This document shows, in pieces, positions 1 through 7,457 of a DNA stretch of 11,425 bases. The notes below the pieces were generated by a model. That model was not told the origin of the DNA and did no database searches. It was given only the letters and a program-made list of their open reading frames with translations. Origin of the DNA: an uncultured Prevotella sp. (GTDB lineage: Bacteria > Bacteroidota > Bacteroidia > Bacteroidales > Bacteroidaceae); contig CALNBT010000173.1 of the NCBI GenBank assembly GCA_937874345.1, positions 1-11,425 of the forward strand. Reading direction: 5' to 3'. The stretch's first letter is position 1; each line of letters opens with the position of its first letter. The position numbers were made by a program, and so were the translations under genes.

Positions 1-18
1 ATAAAAAGAATAAAACAT

Positions 19-26
19 TACTTTTG
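19..26 (+). promoter_or_regulatory. Bacteroidetes-type -7 box for the aminotransferase
   Basis: TACTTTTG matches the TAnnTTTG -7 consensus of the Bacteroidetes primary sigma factor. It lies 29 bp before the ATG at 56, which would give a leader of about 20-25 nt. The matching -33 element would fall at or beyond the left edge, so it cannot be judged. Confidence 0.6.
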
Positions 27-55
27 CAACATTCAATTAATCATTATTACGGAAT

Positions 56-1249
56 ATGGCACAGCTATCTAACAGACTCACCAGATTAGCACCTTCTGCC
101 ACACTCGCTATGTCACAAAAGAGTAGCGAGATGAAGGCTCAAGGTATTGACGTTATTAACATGAGCGTCGGCGAACCCGACTTCAATACACCTGAGCACA
201 TCAAAAACGCAGCGAAAAAGGCTATCGACGATAACTACTCTAAATATTCGCCTGTTCCGGGCTATGCAGATTTAAGAAAAGCAATCGTCGAGAAACTCAA
301 GAATGAAAATCATCTTGATTATGACTTGAGTGAGATCTTAGTCTCAAATGGGGCTAAACAGAGCGTGTGCAATACGATCATGGCTTTGATTAACGATGGC
401 GATGAGGTCATTATTCCCGCGCCATACTGGGTAAGTTATCCGCAGATGGTAAAATTAGCGGGTGGCGTTCCTGTAATTGTCAATGCTGGTTTTGAACAGA
501 ATTTCAAGATGACACCCGAGCAATTAGAAGCTGCGATTACCCCTAAGACTAGAATGCTGATTATCTGTTCGCCAAGCAACCCAACAGGTAGTGTTTATTC
601 GAAGGAAGAATTGGAAGGCTTGGCAAATGTCATCAAACGCCACGACGATTTGTTTGTTCTGGCAGATGAGATTTACGAGCACATCAATTATATCGGGAAA
701 CACCAGAGCATAGCTCAATTCCCCGGAATGAAAGAACGTTCGATTATTGTAAATGGTGTATCTAAGGCTTACGCCATGACTGGATGGAGAATTGGTTTTA
801 TTGCAGCTCCCGAATGGATTGTAAAAGGATGCAACAAGCTACAGGGGCAATACACAAGCGGTGCATGCTCTGTAAGCCAGAAAGCTGCCGAAGCCGCATA
901 CGTCCTCAGTCAAGAATGTGTTGAGACCATGCGCGAGGCATTTGAACGCCGCAGAGATCTCATCGTCAAATTAGCTAAAGACATTCCCGGCTTAGATGTC
1001 AACGTTCCAGAAGGTGCATTCTATCTCTTTCCAAAATGCAGTAGCTTCTATGGAAAAACAGATGGTACTTACACCATCAATAATTCAACTGACTTTTCAT
1101 TGTATCTACTTGAAGTTGGTCATGTTGCAACAGTCTCAGGAGATGCCTTCGGGGATCCAGAATGCTTCAGGATGAGCTATGCAACAAGTGACGACAATAT
1201 CAAAGAGGCAATGAAAAGAATCAAAGAAGTGACCTCTAAACTAAAATAA
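56..1249 (+). CDS. aspC: PLP-dependent aminotransferase, aspartate aminotransferase subgroup Ib type
   Basis: A cytoplasmic fold-type I aminotransferase of 397 residues, the usual family length. It probably transfers the amino group between aspartate (or an aromatic amino acid) and 2-oxoglutarate. The sequence shows the substrate/PLP loop GEPDFNTP (39-46), APYW with W125 stacking on PLP, SNPTG with N175, ADEIYE with D204 and Y207, the Schiff-base lysine K237 in SKAYAMTGWR, and the substrate-carboxylate arginine R372 in FRMSYA. K101 in SNGAKQ aligns by eye with the lysine that in Thermus aspartate aminotransferase contacts the substrate side-chain carboxylate, which favours aspartate as substrate. 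The ATG at 56 follows a -7 box at 19-26 and aligns with the family N-terminus. The family assignment is secure. The substrate is inferred; a prephenate or aromatic aminotransferase role is possible. Confidence 0.93.
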   Translation: MAQLSNRLTRLAPSATLAMSQKSSEMKAQGIDVINMSVGEPDFNTPEHIKNAAKKAIDDNYSKYSPVPGYADLRKAIVEKLKNENHLDYDLSEILVSNGAKQSVCNTIMALINDGDEVIIPAPYWVSYPQMVKLAGGVPVIVNAGFEQNFKMTPEQLEAAITPKTRMLIICSPSNPTGSVYSKEELEGLANVIKRHDDLFVLADEIYEHINYIGKHQSIAQFPGMKERSIIVNGVSKAYAMTGWRIGFIAAPEWIVKGCNKLQGQYTSGACSVSQKAAEAAYVLSQECVETMREAFERRRDLIVKLAKDIPGLDVNVPEGAFYLFPKCSSFYGKTDGTYTINNSTDFSLYLLEVGHVATVSGDAFGDPECFRMSYATSDDNIKEAMKRIKEVTSKLK

Positions 1250-1311
1250 GATAATATTCTATAGATATTTTCTTAAAAAAATTACACTTACGGCTCGTTA
1301 AAACTTCTTAA

Positions 1312-1346
1312 TTGTCTTTATAGTTCTTCATTATTTATTATCTTTG
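1312..1346 (+). promoter_or_regulatory. Probable promoter of the exbB-tonB cluster
   Basis: TATCTTTG at 1339-1346 matches TAnnTTTG exactly, and a TTG at 1312-1314 could serve as the -33 element, though the 24-bp spacing is somewhat long. Transcription would begin near 1353 and leave an AT-rich leader of about 140 nt before exbB. A second exact match, TATTTTTG at 1392-1399, could be an alternative start, but I see no -33 element at a suitable distance from it. The rest of the 245-bp gap holds no gene. Confidence 0.55.
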
Positions 1347-1494
1347 TCCGACTAATACGGAGAATACAAAGCTTTTTTGAAGCAACTATACTATTTTTGA
1401 ATGATCAATCAGCCTAAAAAATAGAACTAAATCATCATAATAAAATAACTAAAAAATTACAATTAAAAATTAAATTTTAAACATTAACAAAATT

Positions 1495-2313
1495 ATGGCA
1501 ACAACAAAAGCAGCCCCAAAGAAGAAGCAAGGCTTCCAGGGCGTTAGACATGCATTTATCATCATCGTGATTGCTTTCATTGTAGGATGGGCATTCTACA
1601 ATTACATTCTTGGCGATCCAGCTAACTTTGCTAATGGGGATCATGCAGGTCACCCTCTTAACATGTTAGGTACAATTTATAAAGGAGGATGGGTTGTTCC
1701 AATCATCTTCGGTTTGTTGTGTACTGTTATTGCAATGTCAGTAGAACGTACGATAGCTATTAGCGCTTGCTCTGGTAAAGGCAATGTAGGCAAATTTGCT
1801 GAAGACGTAAAGGCAGCCTTGAAGAATGGCGACATCGATAAGGCAGAAGAACTTTGCAACAAACAACAAGGATCTGTAGCTAACGTGGTATTGGCTGATT
1901 TAAGATCTTACAGAAAGATGGAAACAGCTCCTATCAAGATGAAAGAAAAAGTTCTTACCATTCAGAATGCACACGATGAAGCAACTGCTCTCGAGATGCC
2001 AACAATGACAATGAACCTTCCTATCATCGCTACAATCGTTACTTTGGGTACATTGACAGCTTTGTTCGGAACCGTGCTTGGTATGATCCGTTCGTTTGCT
2101 GCCTTGGCTGCTGGCGGTGGAGCTGACTCTATGGCTTTGTCTACCGGTATTTCTGAGGCGCTTGTAAACACTGCATCAGGTATTGCCACATCTTGGGTTT
2201 CTGTAGTAGCATATAACTACTTTACAAACAAGATTGACAAACTTACTTTTGCAATGGACGAGATTGGTTACACACTTGTACACACATTCGAAGAAAAACA
2301 TCCAGAAGCTTAA
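1495..2313 (+). CDS. exbB: ExbB/TolQ/MotA-family proton channel subunit
   Basis: The channel-forming subunit of the Ton motor, an inner-membrane protein that uses proton-motive force with ExbD to drive TonB. It has 272 residues. A lysine-rich N-terminus precedes a membrane helix at about 20-38; further helices lie at about 66-83, 175-198 and 214-240. The MotA/TolQ/ExbB domain occupies the C-terminal half. ALFGTVLGMI (189-198) and GISEALVNTASGI (218-230) are the family signatures. T193, E221 and T226 align by eye with E. coli ExbB T148, E176 and T181, residues implicated in the proton path, and the 28-residue spacing between the first two is identical. The extra N-terminal helix differs from E. 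coli ExbB, which has three. It is the first gene of the cluster, 31 bp before exbD. Function is predicted from these motifs and from the neighbours. Confidence 0.93.
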   Translation: MATTKAAPKKKQGFQGVRHAFIIIVIAFIVGWAFYNYILGDPANFANGDHAGHPLNMLGTIYKGGWVVPIIFGLLCTVIAMSVERTIAISACSGKGNVGKFAEDVKAALKNGDIDKAEELCNKQQGSVANVVLADLRSYRKMETAPIKMKEKVLTIQNAHDEATALEMPTMTMNLPIIATIVTLGTLTALFGTVLGMIRSFAALAAGGGADSMALSTGISEALVNTASGIATSWVSVVAYNYFTNKIDKLTFAMDEIGYTLVHTFEEKHPEA

Positions 2314-2344
2314 TTTTAGCTAACCCTTTTAAAATTATTCAGTT

Positions 2345-2965
2345 ATGGGTAAGTTACAAATTAAGAAACAAGACGTCTGGATCGACATGACTCCTATGTC
2401 GGACGTGATGGTGCTCTTGCTGACGTTCTTTATGTTGACATCAACATTTGTCAAGAACGAACCAGTAAAAGTAAACCAGCCTTCGTCCATATCGGAGATC
2501 AAAGTTCCAGAGAAAAACGTTCTGAACATCACGGTTGATAAAACCGGCAAGGTGTTTATGAGTATGGATAATCAGAACGATATGCTGTCATTGATTCAAG
2601 GAATGAATGAAACAGCAAGCCTCGGTCTGACAACCAAAGAAATGAAGAAGTTCCAAGCAGATCCAATGTGGGGAGTTCCTTTGAGTAGCTTAAAAGGCTA
2701 CCTAGGATTACCTCAACAGGAAATGACAAAGGTCATCACCGGTGCAGAAGCTGGTATACCTTTGGACTCTATCAATGGTGGAAAAAGTGAGTTCCAGCAA
2801 TGGATTTCAGAAGCGTTGAAAGTAAACGAGGATGTAAAGCTTGCTATAAAGTCAGACTCAGACACTCCATATAAAAATGTGAAGAAACTCATGTCTGAAC
2901 TTCAAAGTATGAATCAAAATCGCTACTATCTCATTACTTCATTAAAAACAGGGGAGGATAAATAA
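2345..2965 (+). CDS. exbD: ExbD/TolR-family biopolymer transporter, first paralogue
   Basis: An ExbD stator protein: short cytoplasmic N-terminus, one inner-membrane helix (about 20-37) and a periplasmic domain. IDMTPMSDVMVLLLTFFM (13-30) is the family signature, and D20 corresponds to the proton-carrying aspartate D25 of E. coli ExbD. At 206 residues it is much longer than E. coli ExbD (about 140). The extra length is an insertion at about 76-148, containing WGVPLSSLKGYLGLP, between the first periplasmic strand (60-72) and the second half of the fold (151-198, with VKLAIKSDSDTPYKNV). The next gene, a second exbD, begins 2 nt after the stop codon, which suggests coupled translation and perhaps a heterodimer. 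Translation starts at ATG 2345 without a Shine-Dalgarno sequence. Confidence 0.92.
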   Translation: MGKLQIKKQDVWIDMTPMSDVMVLLLTFFMLTSTFVKNEPVKVNQPSSISEIKVPEKNVLNITVDKTGKVFMSMDNQNDMLSLIQGMNETASLGLTTKEMKKFQADPMWGVPLSSLKGYLGLPQQEMTKVITGAEAGIPLDSINGGKSEFQQWISEALKVNEDVKLAIKSDSDTPYKNVKKLMSELQSMNQNRYYLITSLKTGEDK

Positions 2966-2967
2966 GT

Positions 2968-3621
2968 ATGTCAGCAGATGTAAGTACACCAGGTGGAGGC
3001 AGCGGAAAGCAGAAGAAAATCAACGTTCGCGTTGACTTCACACCAATGGTAGATATGATGATGCTTCTTATTACGTTCTTCATGCTCTGTACCTCTTTGG
3101 CAAAGCCACAGACAATGGAGTTGAGTATGCCTAGTAACGATAAGAACATGACCGAGAAAGACAAGTCAGTAACAAAGGCTTCGTATACCATCACAATTTA
3201 TATTGCAGGAAATAACAAAATCTTCTACACAAAAGGCCTACCAAAGTATAATGACCCAAAGAGTCTTATTCCAACGACATGGGGCAAGAATGGCATCAGG
3301 AAGGTCCTTATCCAGCATATAACAGAAGACAATACGCAGCCGGTTTTGGATGTAATGAAGGCTAAAGCCGAGCTTGATCAGAAGAAAGGCCAAATCCCAG
3401 ATTCTGTTTATAGCAAAGAATTGTCAAAGATTAAAGCCGGTGAAATCAACGGCCGAAAAATCCAGACAATAACCGTCATCATTAAAGCAACTGATAAGTC
3501 AAGTTATAAAAATGTAGTAGATGCACTCGACGAGATGCAGATTTGCAGCATAGGTAAATACGTTCTCGACACAATTAACCAAGACGACCAAAAGTTGTTA
3601 AAGGCTAACGGAATTGAATAG
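2968..3621 (+). CDS. exbD: ExbD/TolR-family biopolymer transporter, second paralogue
   Basis: The second ExbD-like protein of the cluster, 217 residues. A glycine- and lysine-rich cytoplasmic tail (1-22) leads into VDFTPMVDMMMLLITFFM (22-39), where D29 is the conserved membrane aspartate. The periplasmic part has the strand YTITIYIAGNNKIFY (73-87) and a later TITVIIKATDKSSYKNVVD (167-185) typical of ExbD/TolR. Between them lies an insertion (about 90-165) with a charged, probably helical segment near 128-158; it shows no obvious similarity to the insertion in the first paralogue. The ATG lies 2 nt downstream of the preceding stop. Both copies keep the key aspartate, so neither looks like a decayed duplicate. 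A mixed ExbD dimer around one ExbB pentamer is an inference. Confidence 0.92.
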   Translation: MSADVSTPGGGSGKQKKINVRVDFTPMVDMMMLLITFFMLCTSLAKPQTMELSMPSNDKNMTEKDKSVTKASYTITIYIAGNNKIFYTKGLPKYNDPKSLIPTTWGKNGIRKVLIQHITEDNTQPVLDVMKAKAELDQKKGQIPDSVYSKELSKIKAGEINGRKIQTITVIIKATDKSSYKNVVDALDEMQICSIGKYVLDTINQDDQKLLKANGIE

Positions 3622-3655
3622 AGAACTAAGATTAACTATTAAAACGATAATAACA

Positions 3656-4489
3656 ATGTCAAAAATTGATTTGATATCATCTGATTGGACCGACATGATC
3701 TTTGTTGGTCGCAATCAGGCCTACGGAGCCTACGTTATGCGCAAGGAAACCGGCAGGAGAAATGTTATCTCTATCGTAGCTGTAATCGTTCTTGTTGTCT
3801 TATGCCAAATAGGTCTTAATATTAAGAAGGCCGCTGACGCAGAAGCAGCAAAAAGAGCATCTATGACAGAGGTAGTAGAACTTTCAAAGCTTACTCAACC
3901 CAAAAAACTGGCAGAAGTAAAGCAAAAGAAAATTGAACTTGAACCTGAAAAGGTCGTTGAACGCGTTAAGAGTTCTATCAAGTTTACGGCACCAGTCATT
4001 AAAAAAGACAATGAAGTAAAACCTGAAGAAGAACTAAAGACTCAGGAAGAAATCTTGAACACCAAAACTGCTATCGGTGCCCTTGATGTAAAGGGTAATG
4101 ATGACAAGAGCGGTGAAGTATTGAAAATTAAAGAAGCAGTTGCTCAACCAGAGCCAAAGCCAGAAGTAGAAAACAAGGTATTCGACGTTGTAGAACAGAT
4201 GCCATCCTTCCCAGGTGGACCTTCTGCCTTGATGAGTTACCTGAATTCAAATGTAAAATATCCTGTTGTTGCTCAAGAGAACGGCGTACAAGGACGTGTT
4301 GTAATCTCTTTCGTTGTTGAGAAAGACGGTTCTATCACGGACGTTCAAGTTGTTCGCTCTGTAGACCCTTCACTTGACCGTGAAGCAGCTCGTGTTGTAA
4401 AGAGCATGCCTAACTGGATTCCTGGTAAGCAAAATGGTTCGGCAGTACGTGTGAAATACAATGTACCTGTTGCATTTAAATTGCAATAA
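3656..4489 (+). CDS. tonB: TonB energy transducer, Bacteroidetes type
   Basis: Transmits the energy of the ExbB-ExbD motor to TonB-dependent outer-membrane transporters. It has 277 residues from ATG 3656. The N-terminus carries the Bacteroidetes motif IFVGRNQAYGAY (15-26) before the inner-membrane anchor at about 36-53. A long charged linker (54-184), rich in Lys, Glu and Val with fewer prolines than E. coli TonB, should span the periplasm. The C-terminal TonB domain (185-277) shows FPGGPSALMSYL, KYP (201-203), GRVVISFVVEKDGSI and W254-PGK. The frame stays open upstream to a TTG at 3614 inside the preceding exbD. I prefer the ATG because it puts the conserved N-terminal motif at its usual place and avoids the overlap. 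The PstS-like gene starts 2 nt after the stop. Confidence 0.93.
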   Translation: MSKIDLISSDWTDMIFVGRNQAYGAYVMRKETGRRNVISIVAVIVLVVLCQIGLNIKKAADAEAAKRASMTEVVELSKLTQPKKLAEVKQKKIELEPEKVVERVKSSIKFTAPVIKKDNEVKPEEELKTQEEILNTKTAIGALDVKGNDDKSGEVLKIKEAVAQPEPKPEVENKVFDVVEQMPSFPGGPSALMSYLNSNVKYPVVAQENGVQGRVVISFVVEKDGSITDVQVVRSVDPSLDREAARVVKSMPNWIPGKQNGSAVRVKYNVPVAFKLQ

Positions 4490-4491
4490 TA

Positions 4492-5457
4492 ATGAAAAAA
4501 CTATCTTACATCTTTGTAGGATTAACCCTATCAACCATTCTTTTGGGCTCTTGTGAAAACAAGAAGCCCAAAGATGGAAGAACTGATACCTACTCGTCAG
4601 GAGCAATGACATTTGCTGCTGACGAGAGTTTCAGTCCTGTAATCGAAGAAGAACGTGAGCTCTTCGAATTTACATATCCTAAAGCCAAAGTCACTCCCAA
4701 CTATACAAATGAGTCGGAAGCTATCAATCTATTATTGAAAGGCAAAGTGTTTATGGCAATTACTTCACGTGATTTTACAAAAGAGGAAAGAGAGAATCTT
4801 AAGGAAAGAAAACAATTTCCTCAATCTATCAAGATCGCTTACGATGGTCTTGCTTTGGTTCAGAATTCAAGCAACACAGATTCATGCATTAGTGTTGACA
4901 ATATAAAGAAGATATTTTCGGGAAAGATCACTAAGTGGAATGAAATATACCCCCATTCGAAACTTGGCGAAATCACAGTAGTATTTGATAATCCCAACTC
5001 ATCCGCTGTACATTACGTAGAAGACTCTATCCTTGGGGGACATGCTATCCAGAATAAAAACGTTGCCGCAGTCAATAAAACTGCTGACGTGATCAGATAT
5101 GTTGAAAAAAATAAAGGAGCAATCGGCATTATTGGCAGCAATTGGCTGAATGACAAAAGAGATTCAACAAACTTAACTTTCAAAAAGGGAATACGCCCTA
5201 TGGCTGTTTCTTCTCTTCCTATAGCTAATGTAGCAAATAGTTGGAAACCCTTTCAATATTATTTTTATAACGCGAGCTATCCTTTGGTACGAACTTTGTA
5301 TATACTTCTTAACGATGCGCACATTGGATTGCCAACAGGATTTTCTAATTTTATCATTTCACAAGACAAGGGACAAAAGATTATGTTAAAAGCAGGCTTG
5401 CTTCCAGCTTATGGGAATTTAACTGTCAGACAGGTTCAAATTTCAAATGAGAAGTAA
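4492..5457 (+). CDS. PstS-like substrate-binding lipoprotein
   Basis: A predicted lipoprotein of 321 residues with a PstS/periplasmic-binding-protein fold. The signal ends in a lipobox, LLGSC, with C21 as the lipidated residue. The next residues (CENKKP) do not resemble known Bacteroidetes surface-export signals, so it probably faces the periplasm. PstS-family features are AADESFSPVIEEE (42-54), DGLALV (118-123), IFSGKITKWNEI (141-152), GAIGIIG (209-215), YPLVRTLYILLN (263-274) and KAGLLPAYG (300-308). The loop that in PstS carries the phosphate-binding arginine and SGT reads VFDNPNSSAVHY (164-175), without the arginine. It sits 2 nt after tonB, and no pstCAB or phoU genes are present, so it is unlikely to be a standard phosphate-importer component. 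Ligand and role are unknown; a link to the Ton motor is suggested only by position. Confidence 0.85.
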   Translation: MKKLSYIFVGLTLSTILLGSCENKKPKDGRTDTYSSGAMTFAADESFSPVIEEERELFEFTYPKAKVTPNYTNESEAINLLLKGKVFMAITSRDFTKEERENLKERKQFPQSIKIAYDGLALVQNSSNTDSCISVDNIKKIFSGKITKWNEIYPHSKLGEITVVFDNPNSSAVHYVEDSILGGHAIQNKNVAAVNKTADVIRYVEKNKGAIGIIGSNWLNDKRDSTNLTFKKGIRPMAVSSLPIANVANSWKPFQYYFYNASYPLVRTLYILLNDAHIGLPTGFSNFIISQDKGQKIMLKAGLLPAYGNLTVRQVQISNEK

Positions 5458-5522
5458 ATTGAATTAGCTTAAACGTTTAACGACAAATAACACAGGATAA
5501 TAACCATTTATACCGGTTGATT

Positions 5523-6944
5523 ATGAGAACAATTAAATATCTTATCATAGGAGCTCTGCTAATGGGTTTTGCAGCTCCTTCAATGGCACAAGATGCCATA
5601 TCAAAAGCAGCAATTGATCAGGCAACCCAGATCATCAAGGCTGGTGGTGATATAGAAAAAGGTCTGAAAACGATCTACAAGGACAACAAGAAAAATCCAG
5701 TTGTACTTGTTGGTATTGGAAAAGCATTTTTAAATGTCAACGATACTGCCAATGCCATGAAGTACGCAACGCTGGCAATGGAAAGAAACAAGAAGTATGC
5801 TGATGCCTATATTCTTGCTGGTGATATCGAAGTATTGAAAGATAATGGTGGCGCTGCAGCAGGTTGGTATCAACAGGCAAAGTATTTCGATCCTAAAAAT
5901 CCGGATGCTTATTTCAAGTATGCAAACATCCTTCGTGGCCGGAGTCCCGAAGAGGCCGTATCGAACTTGAATGATCTGCGTACTCAAAGACCAGACATTG
6001 CTGTAGATGCATTAGCAGGTCGTATTTACTATAACTCAAACCTACTCGAGAAGAGTATGCTAGCATACGAAAAAGTAGACAAGAGCAGATTGGAAGATGT
6101 AGACATCACAAACTATGCCATGGCTGCTTACTTACGTCAGGCTCGGGATAAGAGTTTAGACATGGCTTTATATGGCTTAAGCAAGAACCCACGCAATGCC
6201 GCTTGGAATCGTTTAGTGTTCTACAACTATACAGATGAAGGAAAAACAACAGATGCACTAAACTACGCAGATCGTCTTTTCAACAAAAGTGACAGTGCTG
6301 TTATTTCTGGATATGACTATACCTATTATGGCAAAGCCTACATGGATAGTAAACAGTATGACCTTGCTATTGGAATGCTCCAAAAGGGAATGGTTGCCAA
6401 TGCTGATAACAAATCTTTGCTGACCAGCAATATCAGATCATTGTCTGACGCTTATCTTGCCAAAGGAGATTATCCAAATGCATTGACCTATTACCAACAA
6501 TACTTGGATAAAATCCAAGACGCTGCTAAAGCATCAGATATCTCTGGCTTGGGAACGCTTTACACAACCATGGCTTCAACGCAAACGGGGGCAGATCAAA
6601 CAGCATCTTACCAAAAGGCTGATCAGATCTATCAGTCTTTAGGACAGAAGTTCCCTGCAAACATCGTTTACGCGAATTTCATGCGTGCCCGCGTCAATTC
6701 ATACATGGACCCAGAAACGAAGACAGGTCTTGCAAAACCTTACTATGAAGCTGTAGCAACAGCTTTGTCAAGTCAGGCTACAACAGATGACATTGACAAG
6801 ACCCGCTTAATTGAGGCATACAGATATCTTGGCTACTATTATTTCATGAACAACAACAAGTCAACAGCTGATACTTACTGGAATAAAGTTTTAGAGCTCG
6901 ACCCAAATAATGAAATGGCCAAGCAAGCTCTAGGCAAAAAATAA
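5523..6944 (+). CDS. Exported tetratricopeptide-repeat protein
   Basis: A 473-residue protein with a cleavable Sec signal peptide (hydrophobic 6-19, cleavage probably after SMA at 22), so periplasmic. Most of the mature chain is helical TPR repeats. Recognisable units lie at about 59-92, 93-126, 266-298 (YYGKAYMDSKQYDLAIGMLQ), 305-338 (AYLAKGDYPNALTYYQQYL) and 430-464 (YRYLGYYYFMNNN, then VLELDPNN). TPR proteins usually act as protein-binding scaffolds; the partner is not evident. An in-frame TTG lies 6 nt upstream, but the ATG at 5523 gives the normal signal peptide. The gene is 65 bp after the PstS-like gene and is the last before a strong terminator, so it is probably co-transcribed with the Ton genes. 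Its role in the Ton system is inferred from position only. Confidence 0.85.
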   Translation: MRTIKYLIIGALLMGFAAPSMAQDAISKAAIDQATQIIKAGGDIEKGLKTIYKDNKKNPVVLVGIGKAFLNVNDTANAMKYATLAMERNKKYADAYILAGDIEVLKDNGGAAAGWYQQAKYFDPKNPDAYFKYANILRGRSPEEAVSNLNDLRTQRPDIAVDALAGRIYYNSNLLEKSMLAYEKVDKSRLEDVDITNYAMAAYLRQARDKSLDMALYGLSKNPRNAAWNRLVFYNYTDEGKTTDALNYADRLFNKSDSAVISGYDYTYYGKAYMDSKQYDLAIGMLQKGMVANADNKSLLTSNIRSLSDAYLAKGDYPNALTYYQQYLDKIQDAAKASDISGLGTLYTTMASTQTGADQTASYQKADQIYQSLGQKFPANIVYANFMRARVNSYMDPETKTGLAKPYYEAVATALSSQATTDDIDKTRLIEAYRYLGYYYFMNNNKSTADTYWNKVLELDPNNEMAKQALGKK

Positions 6945-6967
6945 GCTCAAAACCCTTACAACATATT

Positions 6968-7006
6968 ACAGGAGGTCAACACTTTGTGTGTTGACCTCCT
7001 GTTTTT
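6968..7006 (+). terminator. Rho-independent terminator of the Ton cluster
   Basis: A perfect 15-bp stem (6968-6982 with 6988-7002), a 5-nt loop TTTGT, and a run of five T ending at 7006. It lies 24 bp after the stop of the TPR gene. Between this hairpin and the ferredoxin terminator at 7088 I see no gene. Confidence 0.92.
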
Positions 7007-7087
7007 GGATAACCCACAACCAAAGAAGCCCTTCTTCTCGATAAGATGTCAAGACAACAGTTGATAAGAATGATACACATAATACAA

Positions 7088-7122
7088 AGAAACGTCTATG
7101 CTTATTCAACATAGACGTTTCT
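7088..7122 (-). terminator. Terminator of the ferredoxin gene
   Basis: A perfect 13-bp inverted repeat (7088-7100 with 7110-7122) around a 9-nt loop. Read on the minus strand, the stem ends in TTTCTTTGTATT, so it fits leftward transcription from the ferredoxin gene about 90 bp away. On the plus strand the T-run is poorer, though it could back up the preceding terminator. Confidence 0.75.
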
Positions 7123-7214
7123 ATTTCATACGCTGAGAAAATCAATTCTCAAAAAGAATATAATTATCTTACTTGCGTACTTTCGTTTCCCCAGTAATGT
7201 AAACTGCCCTACTT

Positions 7215-7382
7215 TTATTCGTGAGAAATAGCCTCACTTGGACAAACATCTGCACAAGTACCACAATCTGTACAAGCCTCAGGATTGATAGAGTAGATAT
7301 CGCCTTCAGAAATAGCTCCTACGGGACACTCGTCAATACAGGTACCACAAGCAATGCAATCATTTCCAATTACGTAAGCCAT
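7215..7382 (-). CDS. 2[4Fe-4S] ferredoxin, 55 residues
   Basis: A small cytoplasmic electron carrier of the clostridial type. The 55-residue chain has two complete cluster-binding motifs, CxxCxxCxxxCP: C9, C12, C15, C19-P20 and C37, C40, C43, C47-P48. The halves are pseudo-symmetric (CIACGTCIDECPVGAIS and CTDCGTCADVCPSEAIS), as expected for this family, and the chain is acidic. The start is the ATG at 7382, because the N-terminus MAYVIGNDCI has the usual length before the first cysteine. The gene is monocistronic, with a promoter at 7450-7457 and a terminator at 7088-7122. A likely role is accepting electrons from pyruvate:ferredoxin oxidoreductase or similar anaerobic enzymes, but no partner is encoded nearby. 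The identification is very strong; the physiological partner is unknown. Confidence 0.96.
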   Translation of the reverse strand: MAYVIGNDCIACGTCIDECPVGAISEGDIYSINPEACTDCGTCADVCPSEAISHE

Positions 7383-7442
7383 AATTTTTAAACTTTTAAT
7401 ATTATTATTTAATTAACTTTCAAGTAGAACTACCTACTTATA

Positions 7443-7456
7443 ATCTTTGCAAAGAT
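7443..7456. repeat. 14-bp perfect palindrome at the ferredoxin promoter
   Basis: ATCTTTGCAAAGAT is its own reverse complement. It overlaps the -7 box and the predicted transcription start of the ferredoxin gene and lies in the intergenic region shared with the divergent porT-like gene. It could be an operator, or a by-product of the TTTG core being followed by CAAA. Confidence 0.6.
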
Positions 7457-7457
7457 A
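7450..7457 (-). promoter_or_regulatory. -7 box of the ferredoxin promoter
   Basis: Read on the minus strand this is TATCTTTG, an exact TAnnTTTG match 67 bp before the ferredoxin ATG. I find no good -33 TTTG at the expected distance. The box lies within a 14-bp perfect palindrome (7443-7456). Confidence 0.6.

Noticed and set aside
1248..1274. Possible terminator after the aminotransferase (10-bp AT-rich stem with one mismatch)
   Set aside because: The stem is almost all A/T, overlaps the stop codon, and is followed by A residues rather than T on the transcribed strand.
1391..1424. Inverted repeat CTATTTTT/AAAAATAG in the exbB leader
   Set aside because: It is an AT-only stem with an 18-nt loop in AT-rich sequence, too weak to call a riboswitch or attenuator.
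2934..3194. Minus-strand open frame of 86 residues across the second exbD
   Set aside because: It is antisense to a well-conserved gene, and its hydrophobicity only mirrors the ExbD membrane segment.
3614..3655. N-terminal extension of TonB from a TTG codon overlapping the second exbD
   Set aside because: The ATG at 3656 gives the standard Bacteroidetes TonB N-terminus with its IFVGRN..YGAY motif, and the extension has no conserved feature.
5517..5522. TTG start two codons before the TPR protein ATG
   Set aside because: ATG 5523 begins a normal signal peptide; the extra two residues add nothing.
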